From NCBI GenBank assembly GCA_022316685.1, contig JAKJHU010000463.1:62001-126000 (forward strand): a stretch of DNA of 64,000 nt, written 5' to 3'. Shown here piece by piece: positions 35,541 through 46,797 of this stretch; the stretch's first letter is position 1; every line of letters starts with the position of its first letter. The DNA is from Progne subis subis (Eukaryota > Chordata > Aves > Passeriformes > Hirundinidae). A program made the translations under genes and the position numbers. Below the pieces are notes generated by a model. It saw only the letters and a list, made by a program, of their open reading frames with translations. It had not been told where the DNA came from and searched no databases.

Positions 35541-35892
35541 CAGCTAATCCAGAATGCCTAATTTTTCTAATAAAATAAAGTTAATTACAATTACAAAACA
35601 CAGATTTTTAATGGATAATTATCAAAGGAGTTCTATAGTATGGACAAGTTAAGCAAGACAATTAATTTCCTCTGTTGTTTCTGGGTATCTTACTATATCC
35701 TCATTTTACTACTATTATCCTTTCTTCTCTTGCTGTATTATCACTAATTGTTCCACATATTATGCTAAATAAATAAATAAATGCTTTTTTTACTAGATCT
35801 TTTATTATAAATTGTTGCAAATAAGTATTAATGTTGATCTGTGCTAAAACCCAATTTTGCACTCTAAAGTCTCGCTCTACTCTACTAAACCA

Positions 35893-36234
35893 TCATATAT
35901 AATTAATCATAAAAGCTACATCTCTTTGGTCCCAAGGTACAGTTGTTCTGTGCCAATGTCTTTGTCTCAGCCACTTCATGGTCACTGCTTTACACCGCTC
36001 ACACTGATGACCGTGTTTGCAGCAACCTTGCTGAAACATGGAAACTTCTCTCTGCGGGATGGCAGCTTCTGACCTTTCTGTACTAAGGATATCTTGAATA
36101 TCCTGGGGCTGGGTTATTCTTTCAATATGTGGGTGGCACACCAAATGTATTGCAGCATTATGTGAAATCCACAGCCGAAAATGATTTTCCATATGAGCTA
36201 TAGCCTCTGGGCACCAAATGCTCTGTTCAGCCAT
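35893..36234 (-). CDS. Small His/Cys-rich frame A between pol and env (ERV-B copy, intact)
   Basis: An ATG-initiated frame of 113 codons. It is rich in His (at least ten) and Trp, with CCKHGHQCERC at about residues 72-82 followed by a basic, aromatic stretch (KWLRQRHWHR). A Cys/His cluster followed by a basic stretch suggests metal binding and possibly nucleic-acid binding, but that is inference. It does not look like integrase: the His pair, spacing and catalytic acidic residues are absent. It begins about 160 bases after the pol remnant and is followed by frame B and then env. An accessory gene of a complex retrovirus, a captured host exon, or chance survival of an open frame are all possible. 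Confidence 0.5.
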   Translation of the reverse strand: MAEQSIWCPEAIAHMENHFRLWISHNAAIHLVCHPHIERITQPQDIQDILSTERSEAAIPQREVSMFQQGCCKHGHQCERCKAVTMKWLRQRHWHRTTVPWDQRDVAFMINYI

Positions 36235-36394
36235 GTTGTGGATTAATTATAATTTTACTTTAAACTGTTTAGGACACACTTTTTAATAAATTAAACCTTT
36301 TCTTAATAGAAAGGTTTTATCAATTTTAAGCCTTTTTTTAATTTTACTTTCAGGTCTCCTGCTGTCAAAATAAATTTCCAATCTGTATTGGGTA

Positions 36395-38795
36395 TAGGTC
36401 TTTTTACCCTTGAAGCATGAGTCTAGCCTTTTTCTGCATTCGAACTGTTTTGTCAGGGAGAATCCATTGTCCCTCTTTTAGACTTGCTCCTAGGTTTTTC
36501 ATGGTTTCTACTCCGGTTAAAGAAAAGTATGGTGTTTGATTTTGTGTTCCTGCTTCCTGAAAAGTCATAATTACATTGCTGTTTTCCCTCAGGGCAGCTT
36601 TCTTAGCTTCATCATCAGCCGCATTTTTTCTTTTTGTTTTAATGTCTCTCCCCCTTTGGTGGCCTTTCACATGAACCACTGCTATCTTTGTTGGACTCTT
36701 CAAAGCTTTAAGTATCTGAATTATCAATTCTTGGTGCACTAATCCTGGTTTTTTGAGTGTTTATAAGCTCCTTTTTTTCCAAATTTTTCTAAATGTGTGC
36801 ATAACCCCAAAGGCATATTTTGAGTCGGTGTATATGGTCCCTTCTCGATCCTTTAATAACAGCAATGCAGAGAATAATGCATAGAGTTCACAGGCTTGTG
36901 CTGAGCAGGACGGGCTAAGGGGACCAGATTCTTTTACTTCCAGTTTTTCTCCACAAATTATGGCATACCCAGATTTCCTTTTTCTGTCTACCAGTTGGGA
37001 TGATCCATCTATAAACAATTTTTCTCCTGTTTTTAATTCTTGTTCTCTTAAATCTGGGTGTAATTTTTTTGTTTGTAACTCTATGACCTCTGTGCAAACA
37101 TGTATTAATCATGTATTAATCATGTATTAAATCAAGATAGCCTCATATTTTAATATTCTGCTGTCAGTTAATGATGTTTTGGTCTCTTTAGCAAGGACAC
37201 CCCTAATATTGTGGGGTCTGTACAAGCCCAGTGGTGCCCCAAAGGTTACTTTTTGGGCTTCTTCTACTAACACAGCAGTGACTACCAGAGCTTGCAGGCA
37301 TGTTGGCCAACTCTCACTGATTGGATACAATCATTTGGAATAATATCCTTCTGGCTTTCGGCTTCCTGCCCAATCTTGTGTCAGTACTTCATAAGCCGTT
37401 TGATCAACTCTATTACCAAATAATTGAAAAGTTTTGTCTAAATTGGGGAGACTCAGTACAGGAGCTTGCAGTAGGGCTTCTTTAACTTGCTCAAAATTTT
37501 CCTGATCCCTTTCATCCCATTTTTAGTGATTGGTAGTTAATTTCTCATATAAAATTTTTTTACTTTTCTGCTAGACCTTTATATCTCTTGCCTACAATAA
37601 CCCCAAAGACTGAAAAACTGCTTTATTTCTCTTTTAGACTTTGGGGTCCCATGTTCAATATTTCAGAAACCCTTTCAGGGTCTAGCTTTTTCTTTTCCTT
37701 ACTAACCCAATGACCTAAATACCCCACTTCTGACTCTACAAACTGCAATTTTGACTTTGATATCTTCAGCCCGTTTTCTCCCAGAAAATTTAGAAGCTTA
37801 ATAGTACCCTTTCTAGTTTCCTCTTCAGTTTCTCCTGCTACTAACAAATCAGCTACATACTGTACCAGCTTAATTCCTTTGGGTAACTCAAAGGACTTCC
37901 AAAGATTTTCTAATGCCCTCCCAAAAAGATTGGGTGCCTCTGTAAAACCTTGTGGTAGCACCATTCACCTTAATTGTTCTCTCCTACCTGTATCTGGGTC
38001 CTCCTACTCAAAGGCAATCCCTACTGCCCTCATCCAGAGGGCAAGTTCAAAAGGCATCCTTTAAATCCACAACACTGTGCCAAATGTAATTAGGAGGTAT
38101 CTGGCTTAGCTACTCCTGGACAGTGGGTAATGGTTCTTTGATTTACCGCTCTGAGATCCTGCACTAGTCGGTAGCTACCATCAGGCTTCTTTACCGGCAG
38201 GATGGGGGTATGATGTGGTGACACACAGGACTCCAACACCCCCTGATGTACTCAATTCTCAACTACCGGTTTCAATCCCTTCCGACCTTCCAGTGATATC
38301 GGATATTGTTGTACTCGAATGGGGATTTCTGGGTTCTGTATTTCAATGCTAATGGGCTGAATGTTTAAATTTCCTGCTTCACCAGTATATCACACAGTGT
38401 CGCTAATCTCAAAATTATCTTCTTCACTTAAAGAATAGATTTCAAGTTTTCCTTCACAGGGTGTTATTTTAATCCCCAAGGCTATTATTATCTCCCTTCC
38501 TAATAAATTATTATCAGCCTCTGATATTAATACCAAATCATTCAGTCCAAATTTTTTATCTGATTCAATTTGCAAATTTTTAATTACAGGAACCTGAAAA
38601 ACTTCTCCTTTAACCCCAATTACCTGGGACACGTTCACGACTAACTTCACACCCTTGTGGTAGTTTTCTTAGGGTTGACCTAGTAGCTTCTGTGTCCACC
38701 AAAAATGTGATTTCTTCATTTTGAGGACCTATTTTTAGTTTCATCAAGGGCTCTTCTAGGTGTTCAGTCCTCATTAAACAGAGCCCCTGACCCCC
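36395..38795 (-). pseudogene. pol: Degenerate pro-pol lacking a visible integrase (ERV-B)
   Basis: Protease with DTE in place of DTG (complement of 38688-38696), as in ERV-A. Reverse transcriptase is open at 37964-37623, but its active-site box reads YVAD (GAT to GCT, complement of 37848-37856). RNase H carries YTDSKYAFG near 36820 and HVKGHQRG near 36665. Stops and frameshifts separate the parts. The integrase is absent here too, so that loss predates the duplication. Confidence 0.85.
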
Positions 38796-38798
38796 CTA
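38796..38798 (-). promoter_or_regulatory. In-frame gag-pol amber codon (ERV-B)
   Basis: The open capsid-nucleocapsid frame ends QED-TAG and is followed by GGGGGTCAGGGGCTC, identical to ERV-A. The protease frame continues in phase. The context matches the gammaretroviral readthrough signal. Confidence 0.75.
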
Positions 38799-40330
38799 GT
38801 CTTCTTGAAACATTTTCTCATCTTGCTGCCTCTTTCTACAGAATTTTTGGAGATGTCCCTTTTTGTGGCAATGAAAACAAGTGGGTCCTGTACCCCTGGA
38901 GGTAGGACAAGAAGTTTGTAAGTGTCCTTTCTGGTGGCAGGAAAAACACATGCGTCTCATATCCCCAGAGGTGGGACCTGCCTTTTCCTGTTGTTTGTTC
39001 TTTTTTGAGTGCTTCTCTGTATTCATTGTTGTCTGTGTTTCCTTGACTGCTGCCATTAAAATCTGTGGTTTTGTCTTTTGCCTCTCCTCATCTCTTCTCA
39101 CATACACTTTCTGTGCTTCTCTTAACAATTCCTGAAGCCCCCTATCCTGCCAATTTTCTACTTTTTCCAGCTTCTTCCTGATGTGCCCCCAGGCCTTAGC
39201 TACAAATTGTGTTTTCAAAAGTACCTGTCCTGCTGCAGTGTCGGGGTCTACACCTGAATATAACTGCAAGGCTTTTCTTAGTCTTTCTGACCAGTCTGCC
39301 AGGGCTTCATCCTTCCCTTGGTGCTCACTTAGAGCTTTCCCTATATTCTGCCCCTTGGGCACTGCTTCCCGGATATCTCGGATAATCATCCACCGGAGAT
39401 CACTCATATTCTGCCTGTGTCTTTCATTCTGATTATTCCAACCTGGATCTTGCATAGGCCACTTCTGATCCCCCTGGTCTGGCCCCTGACAATCTCTATC
39501 CCAAACCCTCATTTCTGAATGTCTAGTCATTTCTCTTTCTTCCATGGTAAACAAGATTCCTAAGATAGACTGCAGTTCCACCCAGGTGTATATATTCAGC
39601 CCCAAGAACTGATCTAATCTCTCTGCCACTCCAAGAGGATCCTCTAGCAGCCTGCCCATCTCCTTCTTAAACTCCCTAACATCCCCTGTGTTCAGGGGAA
39701 CACTCACATCACCAATAGGTCTCTGTTCTGGGTTTGCCATTGGAACTTTTCCAAGCGGGTATAGTCCATCTTCCATTTTTGCTTCCCCATCCCCATCATC
39801 ACTTCTCCCTGTCCCCCACATCTAGTTCTATGTGCTACTGGCTCCTCCTGAATAGGGGGTGCGTTTGCATTTACAGGAGGACCCTCGGGGGCTTGGGGTT
39901 GAACGGGCTGATTAGGTTGCCTATAAGGGGGTGGGAGGTGATCTAATGGATCCTAGCGCTTGTGTCTGTCTTTTTTGGCTGCTTGTCCTCTAGTTTGTAA
40001 AGGATAGAATGGAAAACCCTTGATTCCTTGCCTTTGAGTGAAAAATTCACCCTTTCTCATGGGAAGCCACAGAGCAGCATATTCACTTTCTTCCTGAATA
40101 AAAGATTCATTTGAACTCACATACAAATTCAAAGCCTGGCAAATCCAACCTTCAGAGGATCCAGACTTTGGCCAATATAAATTATCTTTCCAGATCATTT
40201 TCTTTGGCCATTCAAACATACAATAATTAATCATTTTCTGCTTACTTTTTCCTCTTCGGAATTCCCATGCATCCCAATATCGTAACATCATCCCCAATGG
40301 ACTGTCCTGAGGGATGCTCCCCTTCTGAGA
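38799..40330 (-). pseudogene. gag: gag, capsid-nucleocapsid open, matrix separated (ERV-B)
   Basis: The structural polyprotein of the particle. A 341-codon frame (39821-38796) spans the capsid, with DQFLGLNIYTWVEL, and two CX2CX4HX4C knuckles (CFSCHQKGHLQTSC and CFHCHKKGHLQKFC). Upstream, 40297-39953 holds matrix sequence of 114 codons, then a stop directly before DPLDHLPPPY, the late-domain segment. A further stop near 39820 separates the linker from the capsid. No myristoylation start is identifiable. Confidence 0.87.
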
Positions 40331-41186
40331 ACCCCCTCACTGTTCCCAGGTATACCAGGCTCTTGTGAATTTCCTTCCTAATTCACAGCCCCTGGGTCTA
40401 AGGATTTACTTTTTCTCAGACACGTTTTTTGTGGCAGACAACAAAGAAACCCCTGGTACCAGGAGAATTTTGGTCTCCCTCACTCTGTGGTTCAATCCTC
40501 TCACAATTCTGTTGCACTATTATGTCTTTTGCCAACTGTTTGTCTCATGCCTAATTCCGATCTTTCGCCCAATCTGTCTTCCCTGACTATGTCCTTCTAG
40601 CCACTTCCCCTTGCAATCCCTCTTAGTCTACTACTAAAGTTACCAAATAAAATTACCAGCTTTTTGTCTCAAAGAAAATTGAACTTGACTCAATTGCTCC
40701 CTCCTTATTCACCTCACCCAGTGATCAGATCGCTCCCTTCTCCTCGAGGACCTTCCCCTGTGTTCTCAGGCTAGGACCCTTCCTGTCAGTCCCTCCCAGG
40801 GAACCTCACTCATTCTCTCTTTTCACTTCCCTCCTTTCCCAGCCGGTCTCCTTGTGGAGAGCTCAAAACGCGGTACTGGGAGGTTCACAATTGCTTTGGG
40901 GGTCTGGGCTACCAGTCCCCATTTTAGATATTCTACACACACACAAACATACAGCTGCCCCCCTGCTCAACCCCATGGCACTTACACAGTCCATTTTCCC
41001 ACATGGTTCTTGTGCACAAGACGTTTTACAGGCACCTTTACCTTTAGCTGGCACTCCAATAGGAGCTTTCGTGCGTGCCTCCTATTGCTAGCTTCCTTTG
41101 CTTATGAATTATTGTAATTGGAACTCCTTCTCCAAGGGAGCCTGGTCTAAGCTCGGGACCACCTTAAAAGAGCTGGTGGGGAGCTC
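40331..41186 (-). other. ERV-B leader, truncated
   Basis: Collinear with 11593-12450 of ERV-A and stops in GGTGGGGAGCTC, where an unrelated LTR starts. Confidence 0.75.
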
Positions 41187-41824
41187 TGTAGTGGTGTGGG
41201 ATTTGGTTTTGTTTTTTATTGAATGTGCTATTAATTTATGGTTCGTTCTATGTATCCCAGTTTGTTCCCCCTAATGATCTTTCCCTGTTCTTCTCCCCTC
41301 CAACCGTTATATCTCAGTCCCCCACCCCCTCTCCTCTGGGGTCTGCCTGTCATCTTGGGGCCTTCCCCTGGAGCTAGAAAGTTCTTCCAAGGGCATCGAA
41401 TGATAGGTCAGATCAAGGGGGGGTCCCTTATCATTTATGTTTGGTTTATGAAAATATCATTCATCCATGTGACCCCTCTCCAGTGATCCCTGATTTGCTC
41501 ACCCACTGCCTCTTCTCCTGGTTCCACCCCCAGATAAAAGCTGCTGGCAAGCAGCCTGGGGGTCTCTGCCTAGGCAGTTACCTGGAGGTCGGGAGGTCCC
41601 ACACCGGGGCTCCAATTAAATCTTGTGACCCGTTCAGCAGAGTCTGCATTTCTATCTCCACCGTCGTTGCCCTGCACCACCTGTGCCTGCTGCCGAGGTC
41701 GTGTGGGATGCAAGGCCCCACAGGATCGGGTTAGCTGGCACGGCCAGCTGTCCGTACCTTTCCACACCACGGTGCCTGAGCTAGCCCGGGCGAGCGTGGA
41801 GACCACGCTTAAGGAACCGCAACA
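41187..41824 (+). mobile_element. LTR at the provirus-satellite junction, 638 bp
   Basis: Starts TGTAGTGG and ends CCGCAACA. It has a TATA-like AGATAAAAGC near 41533 and an AATTAAA signal near 41615, so it is plus-oriented. The left flank (GAGCTC) and right flank (TCCTTC) do not form a target duplication, and what lies on each side is unrelated. It therefore marks a rearrangement junction, not a simple insertion. Confidence 0.7.
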
Positions 41825-44800
41825 TCCTTCTTTTATTTTCATTTCTTGCCTGATGTTAGCATTTGAATTGGAGTATTTTGGCAAAAGTTGGTCATTTTCA
41901 GTGCCCCTCATTTCAGCTCAGTCCATTTGGTTCCAATCATTCTGGTTCCAAATATTCTCAGTTGTTTTCATTCGCATTGTTTCTCATCATATCTCCTTTC
42001 CTGAGCGTTTGTTCGACTTTGTTCCCTGTTTTCAAGTTTTCATTCCCTTTCCTGAAAGGAAGACTTTCCGAAGGGAATGAAATCTTGCCATTTCAATGAA
42101 GATTAATTGGGCAAGCTTCTGTTCCTTTCCCTGCACTTCTTATCATACCATCCACTTTGTGATATTCACGTGCTTTCAAATTTTTCCTGTTTTCGTTTTA
42201 AGTTTGCATTTCTTCCATTTCCTTTCCTCTCCTTTCTTATTTTCATTTCTTGCCTGATTACAGCATTTGAATTGGAATATGTTTGGCAAGTGTTGGTCCT
42301 TTTCAGTGCCCCTCATTTAATCTCAGTCCATTTGGCCACAATCACTCCAGTTCCAAATTATCTCGGTTGATTTAATTCGCATTCTTTTTCATCATATCTC
42401 CTTTCCTGAGCATTTGTTCTTATTGGTTCCCTGTTTTCAATATTTCACTCCCTTTCCCAAAAGGATGACTTTCCTTTCGGGAAAGGAATGAAATATTGCA
42501 ATTTCAATTAGGATTAATTTGGTAAGCCTCTGTCCCTTTCCCTGCACTTCTTGACATCACATTCATATTGTGATTAGCACGTTCTTTCAAATTTTTCCCT
42601 TTTTCATTTTAAGCTTGCATTTCTTGGATTTCTTTTCATCTCCTTCTTTTATTTCCATTTCTTGACGGATTGCAGCATTTGAATTGGTGTACATTTGGCA
42701 AGTGTTGGTCCTTTTCAGTGCCCCTCATTTCAGCTCAGTCCATTTGGTCACAATCACTCTGGTTCCAAATTTTTCCTTTTTGTATTTATTCATGTTGTTT
42801 CACACCATATCTCCTTACCTGAGCATTTGTTAAATTTTTTTCAGTTGCTTGCCCTGCACTTCCTATCATCCCGTTCACTTTTTGTTTTTCATGTGCTTTC
42901 AAAATTTTCCCATTTTCATTTTAATCTTGCATTTCTTTAATTTCTTTACCTCTCCTTCTTCTGTTTCATTTTCTTGTCTGATTGCAGCATTTGAATTGGA
43001 GTATGTTTGCCAAGTATTTGGTCCTTTTCAGTGCCCCTCATTTCATCTCAGTCCATTTGGCCACAATCACTCCAGTTCCAAATTATCTTGGTTGATTTAA
43101 TTTGCATTCTTTTCTCATATCTCCTTTCCTGAACATTTGTTCTTATCGGTTCCCTGATTTTAATATTTCACTCCTTTCCCGAAAGGATGACTTTCCTTTT
43201 AGGAAAGGGAATGAAATATTGCAATTTCAATAAGGATCAATTTGGTAAGCCTCCATCCCTTTCCCTGCACTTCTTGTCATCCCGTCCACTTTGTGCTTTT
43301 CACGTACTTTCAAATTTTTCATTTTAAGCTTGCATTTCTTCAATTTAATTTTCTCTTTCTTTTATTTACATTTTGTACCAGGTGTCAACAGTTGAATTGG
43401 ATTATTTTGACAAGTGTTGGTCCTTTTCAGTGCCCCTCATTTCATCTCAGTCCATTTGGTCACAATCACTCCTGTTCCAAATTATTTCAGTTGTTTTCAT
43501 TCGCACTGTTTCGCATCGTATCTCCTTTCCTCATCATTTGTTAGACTTTGTTCTCTGTATTCAAGATTTCATTCTCCTTTCCCAAAAGGTAGACATTGCT
43601 TTGGGAAAGGGAGTGAAATCTTGTGATATCAATGAAGATTAATTGGGCAAGGTTCCGTCCCTTTCCCTGCACATCTTGTCATCCCATTCACTTTTTGCTT
43701 TTCACGGGCTTTCAAATTTTCCCTTTTTCATTTTAAGCTTGCATTTCTTCAATTTAATTTTCTCTCCTTCCTGCCTTTATTTCCACTTCTCACCTAGTTG
43801 CAGCATTTGAATTTTGGCAAGTGTTGGTCCTTTTCAGTGCCTTTCATTTCATCTCAGTCTATTTGGTCTAAATCACTCCCATTCCCAGTTTTCTCCTTTT
43901 ATTTTTTTACTTTGCACTGTTTCCAATCATATTTCTATTCCTGAGCGATTGCTCAACTTGTTCTTTATTTTCAAAATTTCAATGAGTGTTACTTGGGAAG
44001 TTTTTTTCCTTTTCCCTGCACTTCTTGTCATCCCATTGGATTTTGGCTTTTCATGTGCTTTCCAATTTTTTTTTTTTTTTTTTTTTAACCTTGCATTTCT
44101 TCAGTTTCTAATCTTCTCTTTCCATTATTTCAATTTCTTGCTTGATGTCAGAATATGATTTGGAGTAACTTTGACAAGTGTTGGTCCTTTTCAGTGCCCC
44201 TCATTTCATCTCAGTTCATTTGGTCACAATCTCTCAGGTCCCAAATTTTCTCGTTAGTTTTCATTTGCGGTTTCATCATATATCATTTCCTGAGCATTTG
44301 TTTGACTTTGTTCTCTGTATTAAAGATTTCATTCCCTTTCATGAAGGGACGATTTTCCTCTTGGGTACCGAATGAAATCTTGCCATTTCAATGCAGATTA
44401 ATTGGGCAAGCTTCCGTCCCTTTCCCTGCACTTCTTGTCATCCCACCCACTTTTTACTTTTCACTTTCTGCGTGAATTTTCCCTTTTTCCTTTTAAGCTT
44501 GCTTTTTTATCAATTTCTTTTCTTCTCTTTCTTTTATTTTCCTTTCTTGCCTGATTTCAGCATTTGAATTGGAGTACTTTTGACAAGTGTTGTTTTTTCT
44601 CAGTGCCTCTCATTTCATCTCAGACTATTCGGTTTCAATTGTTCCAGTTCCAAATTTTCCCATAGTTTTCATTTGCACTGCTTTGCAGCATATCTCATTT
44701 CCTGAGCATTTATTAGACGCTGTTCCCTGTTTTCAAGATTTCAATGAAGATTAATTGGGCAAGCTTCTCTTCCTTTCCCTGTACTTCTTGTCATCCCATT

Positions 44801-45345
44801 CACATTTTCTTTTTACATGCTTTCAAAATATTCCCTTTTTCAATTTAAGTTTGAATATCTTCTATGTGTTTTCCTCTCCTTCCTTTTTTTCCATTTCTTG
44901 GCGGATTGCAGCATTGGAATTGGTGTACATTTGTCAAGTGTTGGTCCTTTTCACTGCCCCTCATTTCATCTCAGTCCATGTGGCATCACTCATTTTGGTT
45001 CCAAATTTCGTCAGTTTTCATTCACACTGTTTCTCATCATATCTCCTTTCCTTTCCTATTTTAAATATTTCAGAGAAAATACTTCCTTTCAAGAAAGGAA
45101 ATATAAACTTGCAATTTCAATGAAGATTAATTGGGCAAGCTTCCGTCCCTCTCCCTGCACTTCTTGTCAGCCCATTAACTTTTTGATTTTCACATGCTTT
45201 CAAATTTTTCGATTTTTCAATTTAATCTTGCATTTCTTCAAGATATTTTCCCTTCCTTCCTTTATTTCTATTTCTAGCCTGATTACAGCATTTGAATTGT
45301 AGAAATATTGGCAAGTGTTGGTCCATTTCACTGCCCCTTATTTCA
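41825..45345 (+). repeat. Satellite array, about 405-412 bp unit, ten units
   Basis: The anchor TTTTCAGTGCCCCTCATTTC recurs with its CAGTGC at 41899, 42304, 42716, 43029, 43428, 43835, 44192, 44600, 44952 (CACTGC) and 45329. Full units are 399-412 bp; shorter spacings (313, 352-377) reflect internal deletions. Units share GCATTTGAATTGGA, TTTCCCTGCACTTCTTGTCA and AATGAAGATTAATTGGGCAA. Most carry a short inverted repeat (CCCTTTCC...GGAAAGGG). Units are diverged. No transcription unit is evident. Confidence 0.93.
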
Positions 45346-45412
45346 TCATCCCTACCTCTCCCAACTATCACTAAACCCTTCAGACTTTAATCCTCACATT
45401 ACATTGGAGCTT

Positions 45413-46797
45413 GCCAGGGCACCACCGCCCTCCCAGGGAACAAATCCGTCCCCACATCCCAGCTCACCCCGGCCCCAAGCAGCGTCCAGCCATGGCCTGT
45501 GTCCTGGCGCTGCAGGCCCTTGGCAAGAGTCTCTCCCAGCCAGCAATTCCTGCTCTTCCCTGCTCTGGGGCAGCAGCTGCAAGTTCATTTGCTCCCTGGG
45601 CTCTGGCCCAGCCCCAAGCCAGGGCCGGGACCTTTCCCCAGAGCTCTGTGGCCACTGCAATGGTCACAGCTCTGAGGCTGCCGCAGCTCCAGGAGCCTTT
45701 GGACACCGCTCCCGGGAATGCCCAGGCTGCCACTGTTGGGCTGTCTGTGCAGGGCCAGGGCCTGCACTCCATGATCCCGCTGCCTCCCTCCCAGCTCAGC
45801 CCCTTCTGCAGTTCTCACCCTTGGGCTCAGCCTTGGTGTCTCCTCCAGGCGCTGGCAGAGCTCTTGGGGCCGGGGCAGGAGCGGCACAGCCCCAGCGTTC
45901 CCCTCTCTGTGACACCACGGTGGGGACAGCTCCAACGTTCCCTGCCTGGAGACGCTCCAAGGGAAGCGTCCAGAGCCACAGCCAGACAGCAAAAACTGAG
46001 CGGGCACTGAGCACCCCCGGCCTGGGCTGATGTAGCATTGCTGTGCACACAGCTCGGGGAAGGTCCCCCTGGCCACCTCCACAGTGCCACAGGCAAGTGG
46101 CACATAGGGTTACAGAGCTCTGCACAGAGCTGACAGGGGGGTGTTAATAAGTAAGAACCAAAAAACCCTCAAAAAACCTAGCAAACAACAACTAAAACAA
46201 ACCCAAACCAAAATAGAGAAACCTCACCCCTGCAAAAAAAACCCCAAAATGGATCAACAAAAACAAACTCAAAAAAACTCCAGAAAGAAACAAGACAAAC
46301 AACAACAAAAAATAAAAAACAGACAAACATCAAACCACAAATAAAAACAAACAAGCAACCCCAAAATAAAACCAAGAAGAAGAAGTACTTCCCCCCAGCA
46401 GAGCTGTTCCATCCTTAATACCGGCACACAGACAAGACCTTCGGCTGCAAAAAATGAAGAGTCATTGGGCACATTTGCAGGAAAAGTAGTTTTAGGACAG
46501 GCTTTCAGCAGAACTGTTCTCAGCTTGAGAAAAAAAAGGGCCCTTGGAAACGCAGATCCTCAACCCACAGGGCAGAAAAGGAGCTTCTGAATTCCCCTCC
46601 CCTGACACACAAAGCCTGTTCTCAGGCTGCTTCCCACACAGGATCCTTCTGGAGGACTGCAGAAAGCTGAAAGGCAGCTCTGCTTCTTCACATTCTGTGC
46701 CCTAAAGCTGCCTTGGGAGAAAGAAATCTAGGCTCAGCTCCTATGGCACAATCCCTCCTGGCCCAGGGCACAGCACCAGGAAGGTCTTTTGTGTGCC
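45413..46797 (-). repeat. Right arm of the inverted repeat (partner 29235-30905)
   Basis: The reverse complement of the left arm with scattered differences, including an inverted CR1 tail at 45660-45815 and an A-rich block at 46150-46380. It lacks about 200 bases of the left arm. Confidence 0.88.

Larger units (their letters stand above)
30478..41186. repeat. Segmental duplication, copy B (partner 1-12430)
   Basis: Same order and orientation as copy A: flank, ATGGG array, purine array, provirus. It ends abruptly at 41186, inside what would be the proviral leader, at the start of an LTR. Confidence 0.9.
31521..41186 (-). mobile_element. ERV-B: duplicated gammaretrovirus-like provirus, 5' LTR missing
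   Basis: Duplicate of ERV-A. It keeps the 3' LTR, env, the two small frames, pro-pol and gag, and part of the leader. The 5' LTR and the primer site are gone. It lacks the nested LTR present in ERV-A. Some frames are in better shape than in ERV-A (capsid-nucleocapsid, frame A) and others worse (RT active site). Confidence 0.88.

Noticed and set aside
35893..36234. Frame A as the HHCC zinc domain of integrase
   Set aside because: The His-His-Cys-Cys spacing does not fit, an ATG precedes it, and no catalytic core follows. It stays a possibility to test but is not my call.
41863..45302. Phe/Ser/His-rich frames repeated across 42-45 kb, resembling a repeat protein
   Set aside because: They follow satellite units, shift frame between units and have no conserved start.
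41825..45345. Regular spaced repeats as a CRISPR array
   Set aside because: Units are about 400 bp, fully repetitive and without unique spacers, in vertebrate DNA.
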